Positions 18,615-27,023 of a stretch of DNA of 64,000 nucleotides are shown piece by piece (position 1 is the stretch's first letter; every line of letters starts with the position of its first letter). This stretch comes from Phycisphaerales bacterium. GTDB lineage: Bacteria; Planctomycetota; Phycisphaerae; Phycisphaerales; UBA1924. The stretch lies in NCBI GenBank assembly GCA_029260455.1, contig JAJDDF010000006.1, forward strand, positions 62,001-126,000, read 5' to 3'. The translations under genes were made by a program, and so were the position numbers. The notes beneath the pieces are model-generated. The model saw nothing but the letters and a program-made list of their open reading frames with translations, was not told the origin of the DNA and searched no databases.

Positions 18615-19165
18615 AATTTGGAATCAGAGAACTCATCTTCCTGCTTGTGCTTCTTGCAATGCCGATCTCTTCGTATTGGTTTGTGTTCAAACCACAAAAC
18701 ACAGAAATTTCACAGGCCAAAGGGGAAATTGAGCACAAGGAGAGACTCCTGCAAAAGTTGAAGACCGCAACATCGCAGGCCACGGATCTCGAGCGGGCGA
18801 ACTCGAAAATTGCTGAGAAAATTCGCCTCATCGAAGAACGGCTTCCCAATGACAAGGAAGTGGATGTCATTCTCAAACGAATTGCAGAACTTGCACAGAA
18901 ACAGGATTTGGTCATCACCAAAGTGAAAGCCAAACCCGCACTGAAGAGCTCGCGTTTCATGGAGAAGCCTCTTGAGATGACCATCGAGGGGAACTTCGAC
19001 AATTTCTACACCTTCATGCTCGATGTAGAAAAACTGGAACGCATCACGCGCATTCCAACACTTACGCTCGAGCGATCAACAAACAACGATGGCAGCATGG
19101 GCGCGAAGTTCACACTCAGCATCTACTTTGAGCCATCATCACAAATGGCGGAGGTCAGACCATGA
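18611..19165 (+). CDS. pilO: PilO-like inner-membrane pilus assembly protein
   Basis: Partner of PilN in the inner-membrane frame. The 184-residue protein has a span at about residues 7-26, a coiled coil (EIEHKERLLQKLKTATS and following), and a compact periplasmic domain with LEMTIEGNFDNFYTFMLDVE, the characteristic PilO strand-helix. Length and order fit PilO well. It overlaps pilN and the next gene by four bases each (ATGA), so translation is coupled. Confidence 0.82.
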   Translation: MKFGIRELIFLLVLLAMPISSYWFVFKPQNTEISQAKGEIEHKERLLQKLKTATSQATDLERANSKIAEKIRLIEERLPNDKEVDVILKRIAELAQKQDLVITKVKAKPALKSSRFMEKPLEMTIEGNFDNFYTFMLDVEKLERITRIPTLTLERSTNNDGSMGAKFTLSIYFEPSSQMAEVRP

Positions 19166-19884
19166 GCCGGATGCCAAGCCAGGAATCAACTGCGCTGCCC
19201 GAAGTTCCAAACGTCTTGGGCAATGACACAATGACCGGGTCGACCGGTGCGATCGCCGTGTCTGACAACAATGAAGATGGCGATAATCTACTGGATGAAC
19301 TCAGTAGTGGAATGAGCCAATCACCATTGGTGCGCAACGAAAGCCGCACGGGCATCTTGCTGCTCATCGTCATTATTGTTGCTGCGGGGGGCATCTTGTA
19401 CACGATGCGGCGCATGGGCATGTCAGCGCGTCTTGAAATCGTTGATGTGAATATCGACTATCCCCTGGACGAGCGCATTGGTTTTGATGCCGAAGAGCGC
19501 GATCGATTACTGAAGGATCTTGAAGAAAGCGGACGAATCGTCCAAGTGGAGCTGAAAGATCTGAAAATGAACCCATTCGCGTGGGACGGGGCAGAGTCCA
19601 TCGATCCCACAGAGGATCCGGCAATTCGTGCTGCACGCGAAGCTGCGGAACGCGCTCGTGTCGCAGTGGAAAAACGCCAGCGCGAGATTGAAAACGCCGC
19701 CGACAGGCTTGAAGTTCGATCCATCATGGGAGGGCGCACGCCAATTGCCAACATCTCTGGAAACATTGTGCGTGTTGGTGACGTGCTCGAAGATTTTTTC
19801 ACCGTCATCGAAATCAAGACGCGCACCGTTGTGCTGCAGGTAGATGACCGGTTTCTTGAAATTGGTGAATTCGACGACGAGTAA
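19162..19884 (+). CDS. PilP/GspC-like bitopic pilus protein
   Basis: A 240-residue protein in the position of PilP. It has an acidic cytoplasmic lead, a membrane span at about 63-81, an alanine/arginine-rich helix (AAREAAERARVAVEKRQRE) and a C-terminal small beta domain (ISGNIVRVGDVLEDFFTVIEI, TRTVVLQVDDRFLEIG) like the homology region of PilP and GspC that contacts a secretin. Unlike classical PilP there is no lipobox. It overlaps pilO by four bases and ends 10 bases before pilB. Identity as PilP is inferred from position and the C-terminal domain. Confidence 0.6.
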   Translation: MSRMPSQESTALPEVPNVLGNDTMTGSTGAIAVSDNNEDGDNLLDELSSGMSQSPLVRNESRTGILLLIVIIVAAGGILYTMRRMGMSARLEIVDVNIDYPLDERIGFDAEERDRLLKDLEESGRIVQVELKDLKMNPFAWDGAESIDPTEDPAIRAAREAAERARVAVEKRQREIENAADRLEVRSIMGGRTPIANISGNIVRVGDVLEDFFTVIEIKTRTVVLQVDDRFLEIGEFDDE

Positions 19885-19894
19885 TGGAGGATTC

Positions 19895-21904
19895 GTGGGC
19901 CGATTTGACATAGATCGTTTGCTCAACGAGCTCGAGCGTCCAGAGGATGCTCCTGCGCCCGATGACGCTGCGCCCACCGAGGATAACGAACTCGCCCGTC
20001 TGGAGTCTTCGGGCGACACTCCCGACGGGGCAATCAGTAATGCACTTTCAAAGAATGTGAAAACCCAAGGTGTAGTTTCGGCGACAACTCCAACTGCTAG
20101 CGGGGAACTTGTTACTGCTTCATTCGATTCAACTCCAGAAAGCGAAGCTGGTGCGATCGAACTCGCCAGTGAAATGGCGGGCGAACAAGGCCCGCTTGAA
20201 GGGCAGCTCAAACGACAGCTCGTTCATCTCGGCGTTGCCGATGCACGTCAGATCCGTTTGGCCGAGACGGTCATTCGCCAATCACCCGGTGCTACTCTGG
20301 TCAATGTGCTCGTCGAACAGGGCGTGAGTGAAGAAGCACTTCAGAAGCAAATTGCCATCGTACGGCACATGGAATTCGAACGCCTACCTGAGAACGATCT
20401 GGAACGCATTGTTGATTTAGATCTTGTCAACACGCTTGGTGTTCAATATTGCCAGGAACATGAATTGATTCCGCTTCGGTGGGTGGATGGTCGCCTGATC
20501 GTGGGCACATCTCATCCCGATGATGTATTTGCCCTCGATGATGTGCGCCTGCGACTCAACGCCCGCTCTATTCGGGTTGTGGTCGTGCCGGGCACAGACA
20601 TTCGTAATGCGCTTGCACAAATTGATCGCAAGTCGGGCGACGGCGATGTTGATGTTGATTCAATTTTGTCGGATATCGAAGAAGATGATGTTCAGGTTGA
20701 AACTGTAGCTTCAGAGGAAGTTGATCTTGAGCGCGAAGCTGCTGAGTCGCCTGTCATTCGCTATGTCAATTATATCATTCAACAAGCGGTCAAAGAGGGC
20801 GCAAGTGATATTCATATCGAGCCGGGTGATCGTTCATTGAAAGTGCGTTTTCGTATTGACGGTCTGTTGTTTGACGCGATGCAGCCACCGCCGCGCATGT
20901 CGGCAGCCATCACAAGTCGCCTGAAGATCATGGCGAACCTCGATATCTCAGAGCGGCGCATTCCACAAGACGGGCGCATCAGGTGCACCGTGCAGGGGCG
21001 GAAGCTCGATTTGCGCATGTCAACACTGCCCAACGTGTCGGGCGAAAAAACAGTCATGCGTATCCTCGATACAAACTCAATCCAGGTTGAGCTTGAAGAT
21101 CTTGGTTTCGGGCATGATGAACTGACAATCTGGAAGCACCAAATTAATCAGCCACACGGCATCGTGATGGTCACCGGGCCAACCGGTTCGGGCAAAACCA
21201 CCACGCTCTATTCGTCGCTGCGCCAGATGGACAAGAAGTCACTGAATATTTCAACCGTTGAAGATCCGGTTGAATACCACCTTGAAGGAATTACGCAGAC
21301 ACAGATGCACGAACGCATCGGCTTCACGTTCGCTGCGGCATTGCGCTCGCTGCTTCGCCAGGACCCTGATGTGATCATGGTCGGGGAAATTCGTGACATT
21401 GAAACGGCAACAATCGCAATTCAAGCATCTCTCACTGGTCACCTTGTGCTCAGTACGTTGCACACCAATGATGCACCGTCTGCGGTCACGCGCCTTGCAA
21501 ATATTGGTGTCGAAGGTTTTCTGATTGGTGCCGCCATCAATGCGGTTCTCGCGCAACGTCTTGTGCGCCGGATTTGCCCGCATTGCAAGGCACAAGCCAA
21601 ACTTACTGAGGAAATGCAGGAACATCTCTCGTTGCAGGGTATTGATCCGTCGTCTGTTTCAATGGGCACCGGATGTGATCGATGCCGCAATATTGGGTAC
21701 TCCGGCCGCGCGGGCATCTACGAATTGCTCGTCATTGACGATCACTTGCGCGACGTCATTGCACGTGTACCTGCAATCAGTGAATTTCGGCGCATGTGCA
21801 TCGATCGTGGCATGGTTTCGCTTCGCGATGATGGCTTCCTGAAGGTACGCAAGGGTGTGACAACACCTGAAGAAGTGATGCGCGTTACCGAATCGATGTT
21901 GTAA
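19895..21904 (+). CDS. pilB: Type IV pilus extension ATPase PilB (GspE family)
   Basis: Hexameric ATPase powering filament assembly. From the GTG at 19895 (GGAGG four bases upstream) the protein is 669 residues. An acidic lead of about 90 residues precedes an MshEN/T2SSE_N domain (GPLEGQLKRQLVHLG, VTLVEQGVSEE-like). The motor has Walker A GPTGSGKTT near 428, LRSLLRQDPDVIMVGEIRD, and a zinc tetracysteine CPHC near 561 and GCDRC near 593. Its operon partners are PilM, N, O and P-like. A second GspE-family ATPase is in the T2SS operon at 30.7-32.4 kb. A secretion ATPase role instead of pilus extension cannot be excluded. Confidence 0.87.
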   Translation: MGRFDIDRLLNELERPEDAPAPDDAAPTEDNELARLESSGDTPDGAISNALSKNVKTQGVVSATTPTASGELVTASFDSTPESEAGAIELASEMAGEQGPLEGQLKRQLVHLGVADARQIRLAETVIRQSPGATLVNVLVEQGVSEEALQKQIAIVRHMEFERLPENDLERIVDLDLVNTLGVQYCQEHELIPLRWVDGRLIVGTSHPDDVFALDDVRLRLNARSIRVVVVPGTDIRNALAQIDRKSGDGDVDVDSILSDIEEDDVQVETVASEEVDLEREAAESPVIRYVNYIIQQAVKEGASDIHIEPGDRSLKVRFRIDGLLFDAMQPPPRMSAAITSRLKIMANLDISERRIPQDGRIRCTVQGRKLDLRMSTLPNVSGEKTVMRILDTNSIQVELEDLGFGHDELTIWKHQINQPHGIVMVTGPTGSGKTTTLYSSLRQMDKKSLNISTVEDPVEYHLEGITQTQMHERIGFTFAAALRSLLRQDPDVIMVGEIRDIETATIAIQASLTGHLVLSTLHTNDAPSAVTRLANIGVEGFLIGAAINAVLAQRLVRRICPHCKAQAKLTEEMQEHLSLQGIDPSSVSMGTGCDRCRNIGYSGRAGIYELLVIDDHLRDVIARVPAISEFRRMCIDRGMVSLRDDGFLKVRKGVTTPEEVMRVTESML

Positions 21905-21905
21905 A

Positions 21906-22904
21906 TCATTCTTTCGGTGAATCCTGCGACTTCGATGAACCGTCATCCGCCTTTGGAGCATTTGCACCTTCTGCTGTCAGCGCCATGAGTTCGGCGAGAT
22001 CCTCGAACGTGATCGCATCTTGGTCTTCAAGTTCCTCAGCGCGGCGACGGATGTGATCCAGCGCGACGGCCCGATCCATACGCTCAACCCGCTGTATGTG
22101 TTGCCCTTGTGTACTATCAATTGGAGCAACTTGCACACCAGATACTGCCTGCGCAACATCACCCGAACTTGCTGGCGCACCCGCAATGGACACTTCGCCA
22201 GATTCGATCGTGTCATCCGGAAAGAGTGCGACGCCAAGCGTTGTCGATTCCAAACGGACATAGATACGGTTGCGCTTGACATCTACGCGCAAAAGCATCC
22301 ATTGATCTTCACCATTGCCTTTGGCGCGCGGCACAATGAACTGGTCGCCTTCAATTACCTTCATTGACTGATCAGTGCTCTTCGAGTGCGTAAAGGCCAG
22401 TGTCGCCGCGGGCTGGTCATCTTTTGTATTTGAAATACTCTTCAGGCGAATGGTCTGAAATGATGCCTTGATTTGTGTATCCACTTCTTCAAGGTCGTCA
22501 ACTGTGACAACCATGGCAGCACTCTCTGCAGTTGTCGGAAATGCTGTTGGCAATTCGGGTAACACATCGCTCGGCGCTTCTGTCACAGCACTATTATCCT
22601 GCACACCCCAACTGTTGCGATTCTTTGAAAATACATGACGCGCACTCATCTCTGATAGCTGTGATCCGCGCGCCGAAGCACTAAGATTTTCCGGCCAAAC
22701 AATCGCGTCAATACTTGGCAGTTCGGGCGCTGAAACCTGCGCTGTCGGCGTAATCGGAGCCAGAAGAACCCAACCAATAACACCCAGAGCGATGACAAAC
22801 GCAACTGCACCGAGGCGCATCGCCCATGTGATTCCATCGGGTCCGGGCACGCCAGCCTTGCGAAGGCGAGCACGATCGATGCGTGTGTGTGGCGCTTCAG
22901 CCAT
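21906..22904 (-). CDS. GspC-like T2SS inner-membrane protein, last gene of the operon
   Basis: A 332-residue bitopic protein: short basic cytoplasmic end, span at about 29-49 (LGAVAFVIALGVIGWVLLA), then a periplasmic part with an SARHVFSKNRN motif, a beta-rich domain containing VIEGDQFIVPR and a VDVKRNRIYVRLES strand pair, and an acidic C-terminus. Position after gspK-L-M and the topology suggest a GspC or PilP equivalent that bridges the inner membrane and the secretin; the sequence alone is only weakly typical. Start ATG 22904 has GGAG seven bases upstream and overlaps the preceding stop by eight bases. It converges with pilB, stops one base apart. Confidence 0.5.
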   Translation of the reverse strand: MAEAPHTRIDRARLRKAGVPGPDGITWAMRLGAVAFVIALGVIGWVLLAPITPTAQVSAPELPSIDAIVWPENLSASARGSQLSEMSARHVFSKNRNSWGVQDNSAVTEAPSDVLPELPTAFPTTAESAAMVVTVDDLEEVDTQIKASFQTIRLKSISNTKDDQPAATLAFTHSKSTDQSMKVIEGDQFIVPRAKGNGEDQWMLLRVDVKRNRIYVRLESTTLGVALFPDDTIESGEVSIAGAPASSGDVAQAVSGVQVAPIDSTQGQHIQRVERMDRAVALDHIRRRAEELEDQDAITFEDLAELMALTAEGANAPKADDGSSKSQDSPKE

Positions 22905-23493
22905 CTGCATGCTCCGTGAGATAGGCAAAGGTTTCTACAGTTACCCTGATCTTGATGATGTGCTGCATGTTCTTGATTCCCGGGCCTTCCATGCGCAAGT
23001 CTGTCACCCGCGCACGCACATTCGGCATGTGCGCCAAGCGATCAAGCAGTGCATATGCACGTTCTGGTGATGGTGCATCGAAAGATACCTCTTGCACTAT
23101 GGAGTGAACTCGGGCATCAGAATCAGTTTCGCGAGCCAATGACGACGGTTGGACGCGCGGCGACATCGCGTCGCGCTCGAGTACTTCGAGCAATGACCGC
23201 CGAACCGAAGACCGTGCAAGCTCGAGCGTGCGAGCACGAACCAATCCTTCTTCAATTGTGCGCCAATGTGCCTGTGCATCATCGCGAGTGCTAAGAATGT
23301 CACCCGCAGATGTAACCAACGCCTGTTCTTCAGCGAAAATCTGAGCTGCATCACGATGAGCCATTGCCATCGAAGACCCTGTGCTCACGGACGAACCCGC
23401 ACCAGTGAGGCGATCTGCAATCGCAAGCGCACCAAGCGCCATGACTGCTGCCACGAGCACTCCCCGGCGGCCAATCCGTGCGTGAGATGTCAT
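22897..23493 (-). CDS. GspM/PilO-like inner-membrane protein
   Basis: A 198-residue bitopic protein with a span at about residues 10-27, a charged helical stretch and a C-terminal domain (PERAYALLDRLAHMPNVRARV, then IKIRVTVETFAYL) of the ferredoxin-like type found in GspM and PilO. Together with the upstream GspL-like protein it would form the inner-membrane assembly platform of the type II secretion system. It starts with an ATGA overlap on the gspL-like stop. Assignment is by context, size and topology. Confidence 0.58.
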   Translation of the reverse strand: MTSHARIGRRGVLVAAVMALGALAIADRLTGAGSSVSTGSSMAMAHRDAAQIFAEEQALVTSAGDILSTRDDAQAHWRTIEEGLVRARTLELARSSVRRSLLEVLERDAMSPRVQPSSLARETDSDARVHSIVQEVSFDAPSPERAYALLDRLAHMPNVRARVTDLRMEGPGIKNMQHIIKIRVTVETFAYLTEHADG

Positions 23494-24752
23494 CGTTGCA
23501 CCTCACTATCGCGAGATACGGGTGTTTTGAATTGCGCGGTTTGGCTGATTCGCTGTGCCGCGATTTCAAACTCTTCCATATCTATCGATGGCCCGAGAGA
23601 TGTTGGCGGACTCACATCGCGCGCCGATTCGAACGCCAAGGATGCCTCAAGATGGACAAGCACATCACCTGCGCGCTCTGCAGCGCCGCGCATCGTAATG
23701 ACCGAACCATGAATATCGATGCGTTCGAGAAAGGCCGCATCGGGCACCGCGTGATGCACCGCGAGGAGATCATCTAAAACATTGGTTGCCTGCCCCACAC
23801 CAAGCGCATGGGCCTGACCGATCAGTGTCGTATAGGTATCAATGTCAAGCCGTGCCTGTTGAACCTTTGCAACATCTTGGGCAATCTCAGTTCGCTGGGT
23901 CTGAATGCTTTCGATCGCCCGTTCATGGCGCGCTTCAAGCATGACTGGTGCGATGAGCAACAGCGCCGCAGCAGCGCCTGCAAGCACAACTGGCGGCACC
24001 CATCGCAGTGCCTGACCTGGAAGCTGTCCTTGCAGCGGCGCAATATCTTTGGAGGCAACTTCGATCGCAAGTGCCCCACCTTCTGCAAGCGCAAAAGCAC
24101 GATCGTTCGCCCCCGCAAGATTGGCCGGCATGTTGCCATCCGCATGAGGCACAGATGCATCCGTGCCCAATTCCACAACCTGACCAAATCGCAACGTGTG
24201 ACACACCGTGCCCATGGAACCCGCTTCATGTACTGTTGCATTTTCGCGATCCTGAAATCCAAATCCAAGCATGCTCATCGTTGGTGCAAGAATCGTGGCA
24301 GCATCAATGCCGAGCACACGCTGCAAGCGTTCAATGACAGGTTTCGCGCGCGATCGTTGTGCTGCGATGAGATACCCACCCGCATCTGGTGGAGCAACAT
24401 TGCTGGTGTGTTGCGGATGAATACGGCGCATATACCCGAGCATGACGTCATCTGCAGGGAGAGGGAAAAGTTCACCCGCAGAGCGTTCGAGTTCTTGCAA
24501 TCCATCGTAAAAATCATCACGTCCGAATGTGACCGGGCGAACAAGGCATCTCCCTGGCCAGAGCGTGATGACCATCTGCCCGGAATGATCCCCAACACGA
24601 CGGCGAAGTTCATCATCACTCGTATTCGCAAGATTATCTATCACGCAAAGATGCTGGCGCCGGACGCCGCGCACATCGCGCGACACCTGCACAAAAGCAG
24701 CGCCTTTATCAACCAATGCAATCGACAAGATGTTGCGATAGCCCAAACCCAT
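23490..24752 (-). CDS. GspL-like protein (actin-like domain plus PilN-like domain)
   Basis: A 420-residue bitopic protein. The first 240 residues form an actin-like cytoplasmic half (LSIALVDKGAAFVQVSRD, MVITLWPGRCLVRPVTFG, AGELFPLPADDVMLGY). A span follows at about 248-268 and then a coiled coil and a PilN-like periplasmic end (NVLDDLLAVHHAVPDAAFLERI). This PilM-PilN type fusion is the architecture of GspL, which recruits the GspE ATPase. ATG 24752 is used; a TTG at 24761 overlapping the gspK stop has a closer GGGAG and may be the true start. A gene symbol is withheld because the sequence is divergent. Confidence 0.65.
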   Translation of the reverse strand: MGLGYRNILSIALVDKGAAFVQVSRDVRGVRRQHLCVIDNLANTSDDELRRRVGDHSGQMVITLWPGRCLVRPVTFGRDDFYDGLQELERSAGELFPLPADDVMLGYMRRIHPQHTSNVAPPDAGGYLIAAQRSRAKPVIERLQRVLGIDAATILAPTMSMLGFGFQDRENATVHEAGSMGTVCHTLRFGQVVELGTDASVPHADGNMPANLAGANDRAFALAEGGALAIEVASKDIAPLQGQLPGQALRWVPPVVLAGAAAALLLIAPVMLEARHERAIESIQTQRTEIAQDVAKVQQARLDIDTYTTLIGQAHALGVGQATNVLDDLLAVHHAVPDAAFLERIDIHGSVITMRGAAERAGDVLVHLEASLAFESARDVSPPTSLGPSIDMEEFEIAAQRISQTAQFKTPVSRDSEVQR

Positions 24753-24757
24753 AATGA

Positions 24758-25930
24758 TCAATTTTCTCCCGAAGCAATCATAGGCCGACCGGGCACACCT
24801 CGAGTTCTCACTCGCAGCCCGATCTCCCGCAGCCCATGCTTGCCCACAACTGCAGCGCCTTCATACACCAATGGTATCGCAACATGCTCCAGATTTGCCT
24901 CGGGGAGAAAAACTTCAACTCGTAGACGAATCACCGATGACGGCTCTGCGCGAAACCGCTCGGCGAGCTGCGCATCATCAAAATCGACGATCTCTTGCAC
25001 CGCCTCGCGTGACACCGGACCGCGATCTCGCAAGGCCATTATCTGATCAATCTGACCGGGGCGCAGCAATCCCGTTGAAAACAACACCGCAGCAGAAGCC
25101 GATGGCACATGAATCCGCCCATCACTGCTCACGCACAGATCATCTTGCATCCGTTCGAACAACGTCTGTGTCAATGCCGGCAAATATCGCAGCTCAGTAA
25201 GCGTCTTGAACGCCCCATTACGGTGCACCACACCCCGCCGATCATACGCCTCGCGTTCTGCGCCGCGTTCATTGATGAAATCGTCTTTATCGCGCCAATC
25301 GAGAATCTGACTCGCAAGCGCACGGTCAATTGGCATTGGCACATCAATCGCATTGAAATACCGCAGCAACTGCGCTTCATCAGCCATGTTGATATTTAGC
25401 CCGCCCGCACCATCAGAAAGAAACACACGGCAATACCAACCATCAACGGTGAGTTCGATCGGTGCCATTGGCAATCCAAGTTCAATCGCCTCTGTCAGGT
25501 CAATTTGAGGTGGCACAGTAGCACCAAAGCCGCCTCCATCAAGCGCACTGCGCGTGCTGTCAGTAATAAGTGCATCCCGGGCAGCTTCTTCGAGGTTTGC
25601 TCCACTTTCTTCCAGCATTCGCTTCAAAAAAGCAGGCAGCTCGATATCACTTTCAGTAAGCGGTGTAGGCGAATCATTGTCCTGTTGATTGCCAACACCC
25701 CCCCCTGCTTCTTCCAGGTCCGGCGCAACCGATCGCCCATGCAGAAGACCTGCAAAGACAATTGTTGCGGCGCTCCGCGCCCGGAGTTCACCTTGAAATT
25801 GGCGGAGCACGCTCGCGGTTTCAACTGCGCCAAGACGCGATGACAGCGCGCCCTGCATGGCCAGTGCAAAGACCGACGATGCTGCTACGAGCACAAGGAT
25901 CAACGCAATGCCTTGGCGACGAACACGCAC
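24758..25930 (-). CDS. gspK: Minor pseudopilin GspK
   Basis: Tip pseudopilin of the type II secretion pseudopilus. The 390-residue protein begins with RRQGIALILVLVAASSVFAL, a prepilin signal whose position +5 is not glutamate, as expected for GspK. The large periplasmic part shows GLNINMADEAQLLRYF and DFINERGAEREAYDRRG, with helix-hairpin-helix-like LTELRYLPALTQTLFE and RPGQIDQIMALRDRGPVS, typical of the GspK alpha domain. The GTG start at 25930 has GGGGGAGG eight bases upstream. It overlaps gspJ by 31 bases. Confidence 0.87.
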   Translation of the reverse strand: MRVRRQGIALILVLVAASSVFALAMQGALSSRLGAVETASVLRQFQGELRARSAATIVFAGLLHGRSVAPDLEEAGGGVGNQQDNDSPTPLTESDIELPAFLKRMLEESGANLEEAARDALITDSTRSALDGGGFGATVPPQIDLTEAIELGLPMAPIELTVDGWYCRVFLSDGAGGLNINMADEAQLLRYFNAIDVPMPIDRALASQILDWRDKDDFINERGAEREAYDRRGVVHRNGAFKTLTELRYLPALTQTLFERMQDDLCVSSDGRIHVPSASAAVLFSTGLLRPGQIDQIMALRDRGPVSREAVQEIVDFDDAQLAERFRAEPSSVIRLRVEVFLPEANLEHVAIPLVYEGAAVVGKHGLREIGLRVRTRGVPGRPMIASGEN

Positions 25931-26601
25931 GTCACTGCCTCCCCCTGGTATTCACCAACAATCCGAACCGCCATCGGCATGACCTGCTCTTGTGATTCAT
26001 CCACATCACGAAGCTCAAAAGGCATCCAAATCCATTGCTTGCGAGATGGTGCATCCGAAGTTGACGAAACGCTTTGGTCCTCATCTTCAATAAACTGTTC
26101 CATCCGCAGGCCTGTGCATCCCGCAAGCAGGTCGAGCTGTGCAGATTTGGATTCGTGAACTGTGCGATCGGTACGGAATGATGTGATGGGACGCTCTTCG
26201 TAGACCAAATTCCACATTGGTGCTGCGCCCGCTTCAGCTTCTGCCTGCTCGATAATGTAGGACGCTTCAACAAGTGGCCATTGCATTGCAAGTGCGGGTG
26301 TCGCTGTCACGAAGCGCACGCGATCAGGAAGAAATGCAGGCCCAACCTGATCACTGCTCGCCTCCTTAGTCTCTGCTCCATCAAGCATAAGTGAACGCCG
26401 ATCACCCCATTGATCGCCGATGAGCCGCACAACGCGCTGCACCTTCACCGCGCGCTCAAGGTGGGCCCCGCCATCTGCGGCTTGATGTGCAATGCTATAC
26501 GCCTGTGCGATCAACACCGTCATCGATGCGACAACCGTCATCGCAAGCAATGTTTCAAGCAGAGTAAACCCGCTGCGCACTAATCTCGGTGCACCAATCA
26601 T
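25900..26601 (-). CDS. gspJ: Minor pseudopilin GspJ-like
   Basis: A 233-residue prepilin-like protein with processing site SG|FTLLE (Gly11, Glu16) and a hydrophobic helix LLAMTVVASMTVLIAQAYSIA. The gene order I-J-K and length fit GspJ, which forms the tip complex with GspI and GspK. The ATG at 26601 overlaps the gspI stop as ATGA; a GTG nine bases upstream is possible. The periplasmic part has no motif that proves GspJ, so the letter is by position. Confidence 0.75.
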   Translation of the reverse strand: MIGAPRLVRSGFTLLETLLAMTVVASMTVLIAQAYSIAHQAADGGAHLERAVKVQRVVRLIGDQWGDRRSLMLDGAETKEASSDQVGPAFLPDRVRFVTATPALAMQWPLVEASYIIEQAEAEAGAAPMWNLVYEERPITSFRTDRTVHESKSAQLDLLAGCTGLRMEQFIEDEDQSVSSTSDAPSRKQWIWMPFELRDVDESQEQVMPMAVRIVGEYQGEAVTCVFVAKALR

Positions 26602-27023
26602 CGGTGCCACACCATCGTTACTTGTTCACCTTGATAGGTAATGATGTATCGAAACACACTGACTTGTGGCTGTGAATCGATATTCGCACCGTCAAGACCT
26701 GCAACCGGATTGTCAACTTCTTCGCGCTGGCGCGTAATGATATACGGCTGGCCAAGATGATCACCCCGCCACACATACCCACTCGTTGCAACATCACGAA
26801 CCGGTTCGGGCAATGTGCGATTGATCAGCATGTCAAATAACGCTTCGATCTGTCGCATCTCTCTGGATGCCTGACCAATATCGGTGCCCGTGCGCATCGA
26901 CTGCACACGCAGTTCAAGTGAGGCCACAAGAATCATGGTCATCAGCGCGAGCGCCACGATCGCCTCGAGCAATGTGAATGCTCGGCGGGCGCCTGGAAAC
27001 GTATTGCGCCGAAAATGAATCAC
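26598..27023 (-). CDS. gspI: Minor pseudopilin GspI-like
   Basis: A 141-residue prepilin-like protein. Its signal is RRA|FTLLE, with alanine rather than glycine before the cleavage point (Ala15) and Glu at +5, then VALALMTMILVASLELRVQS. Size and position between gspD and gspJ agree with GspI, which nucleates the pseudopilus tip. It overlaps gspD by ATGA. The alanine at -1 is tolerated by some prepilin peptidases but is unusual; it is shared with gspG in this operon. Confidence 0.75.
   Translation of the reverse strand: MIHFRRNTFPGARRAFTLLEAIVALALMTMILVASLELRVQSMRTGTDIGQASREMRQIEALFDMLINRTLPEPVRDVATSGYVWRGDHLGQPYIITRQREEVDNPVAGLDGANIDSQPQVSVFRYIITYQGEQVTMVWHR

Noticed and set aside
23808-25046. 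412-residue plus-strand ORF
   Set aside because: It is antisense to the gspL-like and gspK genes, and its composition (His, Arg, Cys rich) is typical of a shadow frame.
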